From Megamerina dolium (taxonomy: Eukaryota > Arthropoda > Insecta > Diptera > Megamerinidae), in assembly GCA_963854835.1 (NCBI GenBank), contig OY978530.1, positions 26,180,137-26,244,136 of the forward strand: DNA of 64,000 nucleotides, in the 5' to 3' direction. Position numbers and translations under genes: made by a program. The notes under the pieces are model-generated. The model did no database searches. It was not told the origin of the DNA and saw only the letters and a list, made by a program, of their open reading frames with translations. This document shows positions 51,701 through 62,248 of this stretch, in pieces. Within the stretch, counting starts at the first letter, position 1, and every line of letters begins with the position of its first letter.

Positions 51701-52705
51701 ATAGCTCCGGAAATTTCCTGAAATCTAAGTTCAATTCCTTTTTGTAGATTTTCGATGACGTGTTCTTGGCGAGCCGAATGTTCTTGAAACTTGGAGTCAA
51801 TTGTTTTCTGGAACTCTCCCATAGCGTTTTCTTGACGTACCGAATGTTCTTGAAACTTGGAGTCAATTGTTTTCTGGAACTCTCCCATAGCGTTTTCTTG
51901 ACGTACCGAATGTTCTTGAAACTTGGAGTCAATGCGAGACGCATTTTCTTGTCACTTCGCATTAATTCCTTGCAGTTGCTGCTGCTGTTGTTGCATCATG
52001 GATTTCATGAGTTCCATTAGTTGACCACTCGAATCTATCTTGCTTTCTTCCTCAGCGTGTACGACTGCTTGTATATCGGCTTCCTCGAAGAACTCATGTT
52101 CTTCTACGTTAATTCCCTTAGCCTCCATAGCTTGCCTCAGCCTCACCAGCAGTTCCGCCTTTGCACCTGATGACGATAGATTCATCTCTACCAACAGCTT
52201 TTTAAGCTGGTCCACTTTTAGTTGGTCAATTTTCACCATCTTTACAGAATCCCACTTCTGACACCAATTGTTACGTTTTTATTCTGTGAACGTTTAATTC
52301 TATTTGAATTACCTTGTTCGATCACTGGATTCTGTTAATGATAACTGCAACACTTATTTTGTACAACTATATACAGCAACAATTTATTTAATAATCTCTA
52401 TTTACAATCAACACTGTTTACACTCAACTATTTACTATAACACTTAAATGTACTTGCAACTTTTGCCTCTGTATCAATGTTTTCGCAATCACGTTCGGAA
52501 GTAGATTGATTGTCAATTCTCAACACTGGCTCTATTTATACTCTGTTGGCAACACCCCAGAATCTTCCTTTATCGAGATTCTTCTCTTCCTTTCTCGTTG
52601 GCTTGTTCTGGTTATCACTTATTTCTTTTTGTGACATTCGTTTCGATGCTGCCAATAGAGTCAGTCACAATAGTGATGAGTAATCAACTATCGATACTCG
52701 TTACA
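48783..52705 (-). mobile_element. Element D: non-autonomous Gag-integrase LTR element, frame broken
   Basis: 3923 bp with 437-bp LTRs (48783-49219 and 52269-52705) and ATAT duplications at 48779-48782 and 52706-52709. Both LTRs share the same private changes (loss of one T in TTTTTGTGACATTCG, ATCACTTATT), and I see no difference between them, so the insertion is recent. Confidence 0.95.
49258..52239 (-). pseudogene. Element D Gag-integrase gene, interrupted
   Basis: Same start, domains and Gag-integrase junction as B and C. An insertion of about 22 bp near 51950-51972 introduces a stop, so the SAP motif and glutamine tract (52239-51952) are separated from an 876-codon frame (51888-49258). 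The latter contains coiled-coil repeats, capsid, two CCHC knuckles (CFICDKRGHIARDC and CFICHRRGHKARNC) and a complete integrase with its zinc and DDE residues. The coiled coil has two near-identical copies of the MGEFQKTIDSKFQEHS unit. One changed residue, PESDG for PQSDG, lies next to the catalytic glutamate block. Confidence 0.9.
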
Positions 52706-52709
52706 ATAT

Positions 52710-53330
<621 letters not shown>

Positions 53331-55324
53331 TACTTACTTATGTGGCCATAACAACCGAATATCGATTTAGGCCGAAAATAACATGCTTCGCCAGCCATCT
53401 CTGTTCTTCGCTAGCTGGCGCCAGTTAGAAATTCCAAGCGCCGTCAGGTTCTCCAGTACTTGGTCTTTCCACCGGAGGTTTGGTCTTCCTCTTCTGCGTC
53501 GTCCTCCAGCGGGTTCCGAATATAACACCTTCTTAGCTGGAGCGTGTTCTTCCATTCGCTCGACATGACCTAGCCATCGCAGCCGCTGGATTTTGATGCG
53601 CTTTACTATGTCAATATCGGCATATAGCTCGTACAGCTCATGGTTGTACCTTATTCGGTACTCGCCACCAACGCAAATAGGTCCAAAGATCCTGCGTAGG
53701 ACCTTTCTCTCGAAAACTCCAAGCATTCGCTCATCCGAGATGGAAATTGTCCAGGCTTCAGCGCCATATGTTAGGACAGGCATGATGAGAGACTTGTAGA
53801 GTGTAGTTTTCGTTCTTCGAGAGAGGGCTCGACTTCTCAATTGCTTACTCAGCCCAAAGTAACACCTGTTAGCAAGAGTTATCCTACGCATGATCTCCAA
53901 GCTGACGTCATTACTGCTGTTAATGCTGGTTCCAAGATAGACAAAGTCCCTTACTACTTCAAAAGCGTAGTTGTCAACAGTGACGTGCTGTCCAAGACGC
54001 CGGGACTCTTTGTTTGTTGACACTAGATACTTCGTCTTGCCCTCGTTCACCGTGAGACCCATCCGACGCGACTCTCTTTCCAACTCTGAGAATGTTGCAC
54101 TGACTGCTCGCGTGTTCATGCCGATTATGTCAATATCGTCGGCATACGCTAACAGCATGACACTTTTGTTGAAGATAGTGCCATTATGTCGTAGATCAGC
54201 AGCTCGTATTATTTTCTCCATAATAAGATTGAAGAAGTCGCACGATAACGAATCACCTTGTCTGAAACCCCGTTCGGTATTAAACGGTGCGGAGAGGTCC
54301 TTCCCAATTTTCACTGCACAACGAGAGTTATGCAGTGTCATTCTACAAAGTCGAATGAGCTTTGCAGGAATACCGAACTCAGACATTGTTGCGTAGAGGT
54401 AATCCCTTACCGGACTGTCGAAAGCGGCTTTATAATCAACAAATAGGTGGTGTGTGTCGATCTGTTTTTCTTGGGTCTTCTCCAGGATTTGGCGCAGTGT
54501 GAAAATCTGGTCGATGGTGGATTTACCAGGTCTGAAGCCACACTGATAAGGTCCAATCAGGTTGCTGAGCATAGGCTTCAACCTTTCACACAGTACGCTC
54601 GATAGAACCTTGTATGCGATGCTCAGGAGACTTATTCCACGGTAGTTGGCGCAAATTGTGGGGTCTCCTTTTTTATGTACAGGACAGAGAACACTGAGCC
54701 TCCAATCATCAGGCATGCTTTCATCCGACCATATTCTGCTTATGAGCTGGTGCATGCGGGTGAGCAGCTCATCGCCTCCGGTCTTAAACAACTCGGCAGG
54801 CAGGCCATCAGCACCTGCAGCTTTGTTGTTCTTCAGCCTTAAAATGGCCGTTTCAACCTCGTCATAGTCGGGTGGTGGAACATCAACACCATCATCTGTA
54901 ATTGGGGTTATCGGGCAATCTCCTCCACTGGCGGAATTGTTCGTAGCATCGCCATTCAGTAACGTGGAGAAGTGTTCCCTCCATAGGCTCAGTACACTCT
55001 GGACATCTGTAACCAGATTCCCATTTCCATCACGACAAGAAGAGGCTCCGGGATTTAAACCTCCACTTAGGCGCTTGATCTTTTCGAAGAATTTTCGAGT
55101 CTCATTCTTGTCGGTACACATCTCTATCTCCTCACACTCACGTCTTTCCAACTCCCTCTTCTTGCGCCTGAAAAGACGTCTCTCTGCACTCCTTTTCTCT
55201 CTATACCGCTCCTTAACAGCTCGTGTTGCGCCTGCACGCAGGGTTCTTCTGTAGGCGGCGTCTTTCTCTGCGGTAGCGTCGCGACACTCCTGATCATACC
55301 ACTCATTCCTCAGAGGCCGGTAGT
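53331..55324 (-). mobile_element. RTE-like LINE copy F2, 5'-truncated
   Basis: Minus-strand element with an open RT frame. It ends in a (TAAG)n tail (ACTTACTTACTTATG on the plus strand at 53329-53343). The 5' end stops abruptly at about 55324. The same tail is seen in copy F3 at 58391. Confidence 0.85.
53367..55151 (-). CDS. RTE-like LINE reverse transcriptase (truncated ORF)
   Basis: A continuous 594-codon frame; its coding sequence extends a little upstream in another frame (55306-55124), so the real start is lost. Blocks in order: a connector ([15 protein letters not shown]), [18 protein letters not shown] (residue about 108), [18 protein letters not shown] (166), [21 protein letters not shown] (207), [12 protein letters not shown] (237), [16 protein letters not shown] (296) and [10 protein letters not shown] with the catalytic aspartates (335). 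The C-terminal domain follows, with [25 protein letters not shown] and [16 protein letters not shown]. RNase H is absent and the endonuclease is lost by truncation. The pattern fits the RTE-like LINEs common in insects. The polymerase residues are intact but the protein is not a complete ORF2. Confidence 0.85.
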   Translation of the reverse strand: MERRECEEIEMCTDKNETRKFFEKIKRLSGGLNPGASSCRDGNGNLVTDVQSVLSLWREHFSTLLNGDATNNSASGGDCPITPITDDGVDVPPPDYDEVETAILRLKNNKAAGADGLPAELFKTGGDELLTRMHQLISRIWSDESMPDDWRLSVLCPVHKKGDPTICANYRGISLLSIAYKVLSSVLCERLKPMLSNLIGPYQCGFRPGKSTIDQIFTLRQILEKTQEKQIDTHHLFVDYKAAFDSPVRDYLYATMSEFGIPAKLIRLCRMTLHNSRCAVKIGKDLSAPFNTERGFRQGDSLSCDFFNLIMEKIIRAADLRHNGTIFNKSVMLLAYADDIDIIGMNTRAVSATFSELERESRRMGLTVNEGKTKYLVSTNKESRRLGQHVTVDNYAFEVVRDFVYLGTSINSSNDVSLEIMRRITLANRCYFGLSKQLRSRALSRRTKTTLYKSLIMPVLTYGAEAWTISISDERMLGVFERKVLRRIFGPICVGGEYRIRYNHELYELYADIDIVKRIKIQRLRWLGHVERMEEHAPAKKVLYSEPAGGRRRRGRPNLRWKDQVLENLTALGISNWRQLAKNRDGWRSMLFSA

Positions 55325-55362
55325 AACCGATTACCTATTTATATTATATATAAATAGGTAAT

Positions 55363-55450
<88 letters not shown>
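55325..55450. repeat. Short palindrome followed by (TA)n microsatellite
   Basis: ATTACCTATTTATA and its reverse complement TATAAATAGGTAAT surround a few bases at 55331-55363, then TA repeats run to about 55447. Confidence 0.9.
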
Positions 55451-55849
55451 TTTATAGAACAGGATTAACAATTGGGCTTAAAGACAGAGGTAAGTATTTT
55501 TGTCCTTCTTGGAGATTGTCTACGCCAGGATACATCGCGTGCTGTTGTGGTGATTAGGGGTGAGTAGGCGATCTGGCATCACCGATTATGCCAGTCCTCC
55601 ACTCACTTCTACTACTCCCTACTTTTCCTCTCCCTCTCTCTCTCCTTTTTTCTCTATTTTTTCCGTTTTCTTTGGCTATGTCAAATCCTTTAAGCTTTGT
55701 ATATATCTTTCATTGTTTTAATCTTGTATTTGATCTCTCGCCAGTAGAGTATATAGCAGTGCGCGATTGTTTCAATTAGTTCAATCAGTTGTATACTTAA
55801 AGTTTTTAAATATTGCCACTAATATTGTTCTCTTAGAATTAATAAATAT
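55451..55849. other. Unassigned sequence
   Basis: A pyrimidine-rich stretch (55600-55670, many CTCTC and TTTTC runs) and AT-rich DNA. No coding similarity. Confidence 0.5.
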
Positions 55850-56060
55850 TGTTACGTTTTTATTCTGTGAGCTTTTAATTCTATTTGAATTACCTTGTTC
55901 GATCACTGGATTCTGTTAATAATAACTGCAACACTTATTCTATACAACTATACAGCAACAATTTATTTAATAATCTCTATTTACAATCAACTCTGTTTAC
56001 AATCAATTATTTACAATAACACTCTAATGCACTTGCAACTTTTGCCTCTGTATCAATATA
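55850..56060 (-). mobile_element. Truncated LTR of the element A family
   Basis: It starts TGTTACG like the other LTRs and matches them to CCTCTGTATCAAT, then breaks into LINE sequence at 56061. It keeps only the 3' half of the LTR in minus sense. It carries private changes (GTGAGCTTTT, TAATAATAACTG), so it is an older or different copy. Confidence 0.9.
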
Positions 56061-57317
56061 TATAATGTCCCTGGCATCCGCGGGGGCTAGCTCAGCAGTA
56101 TCCGTAAAAAATGCACTCTCTAATAAGGTATGCCTTCTGCGTGCCAAGGCGTGGCATCTACAAACCAAATGGTGAACAGTTTTCTCCTCTTCCTCGACAA
56201 AAATCGTTGGGCAGTGAACCAAGCCTAGTAGCATGCCTACCCACAGACCAGTGACCTTTGATTATGGCAACTACATCACTAATAGTTTTCATACTCATTG
56301 ACAATAGAGAGTAGGTTCTCCCATTGTCTAGAGTTGGCCAGATTTTCCTAGTAGTCACACAAGATTTCCCATCTCGCCATCTTCTATTGGCTATAGCAAA
56401 GAAATCTTCTGTGACGCCTGCATGTTTTAAGCGGAATCCCTGCTTGATGATTTCTGGCAACCTAGTGCCCAATCTCGCTAGTTCATCAGCCCTACAGTTC
56501 CCTGGAATGTCTCTATGCCCCGGCATTCACACAATGTACATTTGAGTGCTACGCTAGCTCGTTAAGCGGCGTTTAAGGGCAAGTGACGATTGGGCGAGCG
56601 ATTGTGCAAGATATTTAATATAGGCTAGATTATCGGTGTAAATATAAATATCTTTGAAGGATACTGTATTACAGCGAAGTCACACTGCCGTCTTATTTAT
56701 TGCCATAATCTTTGCTTGAAAAACGCTGCAAAAGTTAGGTAATCGGAATCGGTTTCGGAATCGGAATCAGAAAATATGCCAGCTTCTACCCTGTCTTCCA
56801 ATTTGTAGCAGTCTGTGTACAGTTGTACCGAATGAACTTTAATTTCATTGAAAATACAGCTATTCCATTCTTCCCTTGAGGGATTGTCAAAGTATGGTAA
56901 GGGAATGGTATAATCTATGTCATTAGGGATTGACATGCACTCCCTCACGATCTTTGAATGCCCGTATCTTGGTTGAGACCATCGTGAACCTATTTTTGAC
57001 CTAATTGCTGATATAAACCCTCTTTGCTTGCCAAATAGATACACAGAGAGTAGATGCGAGTAGTGTGCTTTAGACGGGATGGTTTTTAGAGCGCCTGTCC
57101 ATTAGCCGACTATATGTCTCCTTAAAGATTCCCACCAGACTTAAAAAAAAAGAACTGGTCTGATGACCGCGCAGTATAGCCATGATACGATTGTTGAACT
57201 AACCCCCATCCTTTACCTATGGTTTTCCTACAGGGTAGAGTTCTGCTGTTGCCATACGCACCCTTTCCTCCGTGTTTGGTTTCCAATTAAGTTTTCTATC
57301 TTAAGTTGTACTCAAGT
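56061..57317 (-). pseudogene. I-group LINE G, RNase H and RT C-terminus
   Basis: On the minus strand: RT C-terminal blocks (about 57290-57140, with a WKPNTEERVRMA-like segment and IMAILRGHQ), then RNase H. VQLYTDCYKLEDRVEAGIFS (about 56830-56770) has C-Y in place of the usual G-S after the first aspartate. WIMPGHRDIPGNCRADELARLG lies at about 56530-56470, and the C-terminal knuckle TVHHLVCRCHALARRR near 56180-56130. The last recognisable residues are DARDIIYI at 56070. Stops occur near 56690 and elsewhere. The SINE at 57318-57707 separates this from the rest of RT. Confidence 0.75.
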
Positions 57318-57707
57318 GTAGGGTGCCGTCGCTCAGTGGTTAGTGCGTTGGCTTTCTGATCTGTAGGACGTGTGCTCAATCTCCTGTTGAAGCATAACAA
57401 AATTTAATATAGAAACGATTTTTCTTTCGAAGGGTATCCACCTGCCGGCAAGAATTGGCAATTTTTCCGGCAGTAACAATTTGCCACAAATGCTTCTTAA
57501 AAGAGTTCTGTGACAAAACTAAGTTAAAATGATGTCACAATGGTTCTGCCGTTCAGAACCGGCTAATACAAGTAGGTCCCTTCTAATGTTGTCCAAATTT
57601 AACACGCACAACAGTATTGGAAGAGAAGCTTGGTGGTATCACAATGGGCCTTTCTGGCGTAAGTGTGTCCTCAGTGAGAGGTCAGCCACATAACCTAACC
57701 TAGCCTA
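57318..57707 (+). repeat. tRNA-derived SINE, full length, with 9-bp target duplication
   Basis: Flanked by TACTCAAGT at 57309-57317 and 57708-57716. The head GTAGGGTGCCGTCGCTCAGT has an A-box-like CGCTCAGTGG, and a decayed B-box-like region reads GTGTGCTCAATCTCCTG at about 57370-57386. The body contains GGCAGTAACAATTTGCCACA, GCTTCTTAAAAGAGTTCTGT, AATGATGTCACAATGGTTCT and ATTGGAAGAGAAGCTTGG. The element ends in a short CCTAA-type repeat (ATAACCTAACCTAGCCTA). Pol III transcription from the internal boxes is expected for the class. It interrupts LINE G. Confidence 0.9.
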
Positions 57708-57716
57708 TACTCAAGT

Positions 57717-58374
57717 CCTTCGCTTATTCAGTGAGCTTTAGGGTAGTCCTCCTAATTCTGGGTAAGGTAAAAATAGGTATTTTATGCTTCCTAGTAATGA
57801 ATGGGTACGGTAGTTCAGTGGTGGTTTATAATTATTTATCGCCCAATAAATATTTGTTTTATTAATTATTTTGTGCGAAACGTCGTAGGTAATTTTACTA
57901 GGATCAAGATTGGGATTTCGGACAAGGCTGTCCTCCAAACAGCCCGAAAAATTGTTATCAATTAGTACCCAAAGAGTTTCCAGGCTTGAAGTAGTCCATT
58001 CACCACATCCCTTCATAATGAAGCTGGGTGTGAATGATTAGATGCGAAAATTTTCCGTAGGCGGCTTGCCTCTGAAATTGTCTCTATTTGGCTACAAAAG
58101 TCATCCCATGATGATCTTTGTACTTTTGCTGTCCTTATAGGGCTACCACTGATGAGTGATTGTGTGTCGGTTAAATTGTTGTCACCACTTTTTTCTTAAT
58201 GTGATGGATCTCTGCCTACCACGACGGAGGCCTCTTGTTCTTGGGAGCCCTTCTAACTGAACAGAACGCTATAGCAGCTTTCCTGCATGCTTCTGTAATT
58301 TAATTAACAGCGTCCTCAAATTGCTCCTCAATGTGAAAGCTTGAAGGCGCCATGTGAGTTAGGGATTTATTTAG
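57717..58374 (-). pseudogene. LINE G, region between endonuclease and RT
   Basis: On the minus strand the segment after the endonuclease gives SSFHIEEQFEDAVN, ITEACRKAAIAFCSVRRAPKNKRPPSW, a WDDF/HGMTF-like segment with SQIETISEASRLRKI in another frame, then the frame 58016-57738 (MKGCGEWTTSSLETLWVLIDNNFSGCLEDS and KITYDVSHKIINKTNIYWAINNYKPP). This is the linker and first RT block of I-group LINEs. Stops and shifts abound. Confidence 0.75.
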
Positions 58375-58390
58375 GGTGGCCCTGTACTTA

Positions 58391-59287
58391 CTTACTTACG
58401 CGGCCATTATAACCGATAATAGGTTTAGGACGAATTTAGAATGGTTCGCCAGCCAACTTTTTGCTCCGCTAGCCGGAAGTGTTCGATACTCTGCATCAAA
58501 GCAAAGAGGTCCAAAGATTTTGCGTAGAACTTTTCTCTCGAAAACTCTCAGCGTTCTCTCATCTGAGGTGGAAATTGTTCAGGGTCGGCGCCATATGTAA
58601 GGACTTGATGAGATACTTGTAGAGTGTGGTTTTCCTTTCCCCAGAGAGGGCCATACTTCTCAATTGCTTATTTAGCTAAAAGTAGCACCTGTTAGCAAGA
58701 GTGATCCTCCGCAATATCTCCAGGCTAACGTCATTACTGGTGTTAATCTTGGTTCAAAGATATATAAAGTCCTTCACTACTTCAAAAGCGTAGTTACCAA
58801 CAGTGACTTGCTGTTCAAGACGCCAAGACACTCGTTCCCTATAAGATCCATTCGACGCAAATCTTTTTCCAACTCTGAGAATGCTGCACTGGCTGCTCGC
58901 GTGTGAAAATCTGGTCGATGGTAGATTTACCAGGTCTGAAGCGAATCTGATAAGGTCCAATCAGGTTGTTAAGCATAGGGTTCAATCTTTCACACAGAAC
59001 GATAAGTTGTATGCGATGCGAAGAAGACTTATTCCACGGTAGTTGGCGCAATTTGTGAAGTCTCCTTTTTTATTTAGTGGACAGAGAATACTGTGCCTCC
59101 AATAATGTGACATGTTGCAACATGGACGACCCCATTGCAAAATGGTGGTGCCATCACATAACACATAGAACAAACTACATGACGTCCAGTGAGTTGACTT
59201 CCAATGAGTTCAACAAGGATTCCGCTAATCCCACGCGGTAGAAGCAGTTAGACATGTTACCTTGCGAAAACACCAGATCACTACCAC
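58391..59287 (-). mobile_element. RTE-like LINE, degraded copy F3, inserted in LINE G
   Basis: Flanked by a 16-bp duplication, GGTGGCCCTGTACTTA (58375-58390) and GGTGGCCCTATACTTA (59288-59303). The minus strand shows [22 protein letters not shown] (about 59100-59040), [12 protein letters not shown], the ESRR/YAFEVVKDF-YL blocks, [13 protein letters not shown] and remnants of the C-terminal region near 58560-58450. A large internal deletion removes the catalytic FADD/YADD region. The 3' tail on the plus strand is CTTACTTACG. Bases 59175-59287 do not match F2. Confidence 0.8.
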
Positions 59288-59303
59288 GGTGGCCCTATAC
59301 TTA

Positions 59304-59800
59304 TCGCAATTTGTGCATTTTCTTTTTAAAAATGGTATCTGCTTTTGTTGCCTTATATCAAGACTGAAGCTAATATATCTATGGTCCGAGAAAGAGTGTT
59401 GTTTGTAAACCCTCCATTTCCTAACTAGAGAGTCCGAAGAGCTATTTTCAAGGGTGATATCTAAAACCTCCTCCCTACTACAGGTAATAAAGGTCGGTTC
59501 TGTACCCATATTTGAGATAGTCAAGATATAACAGATAATATATTCAAAAACTGACTAACCTCGATCGTTGATATCCTAGCTGCCCCATATATAATGCTCT
59601 GTGTTGGCAACGGCTCCTATAATCAGATTCGCCTAGCGTTTCTCTGCCTCCCAAACCGACTTTCTAATTATGGGGTGCGGTGGAGGCTCAGTATGATCGT
59701 GAACCATATACGCAGACATCTGCCAATATACAAGTATATGGAATTGCTGGTGGTCCAACACAATAGTCACAGTATCTTCGGTACTGTAATCAGATCTTTC
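59304..59800 (-). pseudogene. LINE G endonuclease, C-terminal part
   Basis: On the minus strand ANLIIGAVANTEHYIWGS (normally GADAN-H---WGS) lies at about 59640-59580. It is followed by ISNMGTEPTFITCSREEVLDITL (59520-59450) and VRKWRVYKQHSFSDHRYISFSLDI with the catalytic S-D-H (59425-59350). It joins 58374 in frame once the F3 insertion and one copy of its target duplication are set aside. D-to-V at the DAN position would destroy activity. Confidence 0.75.
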
Positions 59801-59819
59801 CTATCCCTTGTTTAAGACC

Positions 59820-60365
59820 TTCTTTTCCTGCGTCTTTCTCCTTGATTTTCAGAGTGATTAGGGAAAGCCATAGCTTATCACCCCCTTCTGTTTGGCAAGG
59901 GGTGCCAAGGATTGCTCATTGAACTATCTGTTTCGAGTTCTCCTTGGCCTCTCCCACCTTCGCTACCCTGCAATCGTCTGTGGGGAGGGAGGGTTTATGA
60001 GCAGTATATGGTCCAGGATCTCCTTTGGATATGACAGCCCTGCATGAATCCAGGCGCGTGACCTGTGTCTGGTCCTTCAGAAATGGCCTTAAGCGGTGCG
60101 TGAGACCAGATTTCCCCAACATTCACCATGGCCTCTCTAAAGAGATCTGCCGACGGCTGGTCCGCGCAGGACATTAGTTTGATGAGTCCTTGATGCCATC
60201 CGTCATCTCTGCAGCAAGCGAGGGACCAAAGTTCCTCGTCAGGATATCGCTGTATATTCGAAGGAGACTCATCTCTAATTGACGCCATTGTTCAAGTGGC
60301 AGTGCTCCATCTTCATGGTTTTTATCAATGACGGCAAGGAAAGCTATTCCTTTGCAACGTCACTG
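59820..60365 (-). pseudogene. LINE G ORF1 (DUF4780-like)
   Basis: The minus strand gives FLAVIDKNHEDGALPLEQWRQLEMSLLRIYSDIL (about 60345-60240), ending near LAAEMTDGIKD, then after shifts TRLDSCRAVISKGDPGPYTA and LPTDDCRVAKVGEAKENSKQIV (60060-59925) and AFPNHSENQGER. The order fits the ORF1 protein of I-group LINEs whose C-terminal part is DUF4780-like (compare 25696-26151). It is upstream of the LINE G endonuclease, as expected. Confidence 0.65.
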
Positions 60366-60938
60366 ATAGAATGAACTTGAGTGTTGTAAATATATGCAAT
60401 AAAACAAAACCACCTACAGATAGCTAACCTATTGAGCTCAATGGAGTAGCTTGCCAATACTGGTTTAGATGCCTATTAAAAAAAGCACTTTAAACCTCTT
60501 CTTATTTCCTATAATCTTTTACAAATATAAAACAAAATGCAATAAAAAAAGGGAACAAGTACAGAAGCACTTTGGGGAAAAAAATCGGTTTTGAAAAAAA
60601 TATTAAAATATTGTTTATTTTGATCATTACTTTAAAATATTAAAAATAAGTTTTAAATGATATATATCACTAAAAAGGTATTTTTTATATCCATATTGTA
60701 AGAAAAAATTGCGAATTTATTGAATAATTTCGATCGCAAATTTGAACTTTGACCTTGAGCCACGCCTTATATGGGCGAGAAACAATTTTCGTTTTTTTAT
60801 ATTCTTAAAAAAATTACAAAAAGATGAATTACAAAAAGATGAAATAAAAGTATAAAAATAAACAAGTAAATCGAAATAAATTAATGTGTATAAATCAACA
60901 TGAACAAATAAATGAGTATAAATATATCAGTAAATATG
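60366..60938. repeat. AT-rich stretch containing repeat R2, copy 2
   Basis: 60573-60770 resembles 8693-8872 (GGGGAAAAAAATCGGTTTTG, TATATATCACTAAAAAGGTA, TTGAGCCACGCCTTATATGG). The rest is unassigned. No coding potential. Confidence 0.5.
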
Positions 60939-60940
60939 TA

Positions 60941-62246
60941 AAGGGTTATCCATTTTGCGGTTTCAAAAGTAAATGTAAATAAAACACATATAAAATATTT
61001 TTTATCATAATATTTCTTTTTTATTATAAAGTTTGAACGTTGACATTATGTGTGAAATACTACATCATTTAAATGACCACCACGCGAATTGTTGCAAGCA
61101 TCGATTCTTTTGAGGTAATTTTCGACCACTTTTTGACACATAATGGGCGGTATCTCAGCCATAACGTGACGAATGTTGGTTTTTAGGTGCTCAAGAGTTA
61201 AAGGTTTATCTGCATAAACACGGTCTTTCGCGTAGCCCCACAAAAAAAAGTCAAGCGGTGTCAAATCGCATGATCTTGGTGGCTACTTGATATCGCCACG
61301 ACGAGAAATTACGCGGCCAGAAAATTTCTCTTGCAATAAAGCCATATTCGCTCGAGTTGTGTGGCATGTGGCACCATCTTGTTGAAACCACATATTCTCT
61401 AAGTCGTATTCTTCAATAGCAGGCAAAAAAAAAATCGGTTATCATATGACCATAACGCTCCGAATTGACGGTGACAGTCGTTCCATCGTCGTTTTCGAAG
61501 AAGTAAGGTCCAATCACATCTCCGGACCAAAGAGCGCACCAAGCAGTGACTTTTTGTGGATGTAGTGGCTTCTCTTCAATTACTTGAAGATTCTCAGAAC
61601 CCCAAATACGACAATTTTGTTTGTTAACATACCCACCGAGTGAGAAATGTGCTTCGTCGCTGAAGAAAATTTTGTTCGAAAAATCGCCGTCCACCGCCTG
61701 TTGTTCAAGCACCCATTCGACGTATCTACGACGTTGTGAATGGTCAGCTGGCTTCAGTTGTTGTGTGAGCTGGATTTTATATGGATGTAGGTGTAGATCC
61801 AAATGCAAAATACGCCATAATGATCCGTAAGACAGTCCTAATTCCTGAGAACGACGAGGAATCGACACATTCGGGTCTTCGGCGACACTTTCATTTACAG
61901 CAGCGATATTTTCGGTGGTACGAGCGAAACGATGATGCACAGGCCTTACAATATCTGTAACCGATCCAGTCTCTTCATATTTCTTCACAATTTTGCCAAT
62001 TGCTTGCGTAGTTGGACGATTATGTAAACCATAATCTCCTCTTAAAGCACGATATGTGGCTGTGGCAGAATCACCATTTTTGTAGTAGGTTTTTACAATT
62101 TTAATGCGTTGTGCGATAGTTAAGCGATCCATTTTCGCAAATGTCAGTCTTTGAACTGAAAAAGAAAGAAATTGTTTTAACAACTCAGTTTGAAAGATGT
62201 CGAATTCTACCCCTATACTTTTGAAACCGCGAAATGGATAACCCTT
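60941..62246 (-). mobile_element. DD41D mariner (rosa type), near-complete
   Basis: 1306 bp with terminal inverted repeats of about 29 bp, beginning AAGGGTTATCCATTT and extending to a GCGGTTTCAAAAG block, with a single mismatch, and TA duplications at 60939-60940 and 62247-62248. It has a single transposase gene on the minus strand. It is a different family from the element at 16109-16992: TIRs differ, transposases are only moderately similar. Confidence 0.95.
61046..62132 (-). pseudogene. DD41D mariner transposase with one frameshift and one nonsense codon
   Basis: The start at 62132 (MDRLTIAQRIKIVKTYYKNG) is chosen because it begins the usual helix-turn-helix domain, although the frame is open upstream. 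A second helix-turn-helix follows (ITEN/AVNESVAEDP, SQELGLSYGSLWRIL). Catalytic blocks are FSDEAHFSLGGYVNKQN (first D), WFQQDGATCHTT (second D, after the shift) and LTPLDFFLWGYA (third D), with 41 residues between the second and third. Two lesions are visible: a run of ten A at 61424-61433 shifts the frame, and a TAG at 61284-61286 replaces the tryptophan of the WPPRS block. Otherwise the gene is complete to about 61046. Confidence 0.9.
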
Positions 62247-62248
62247 TA

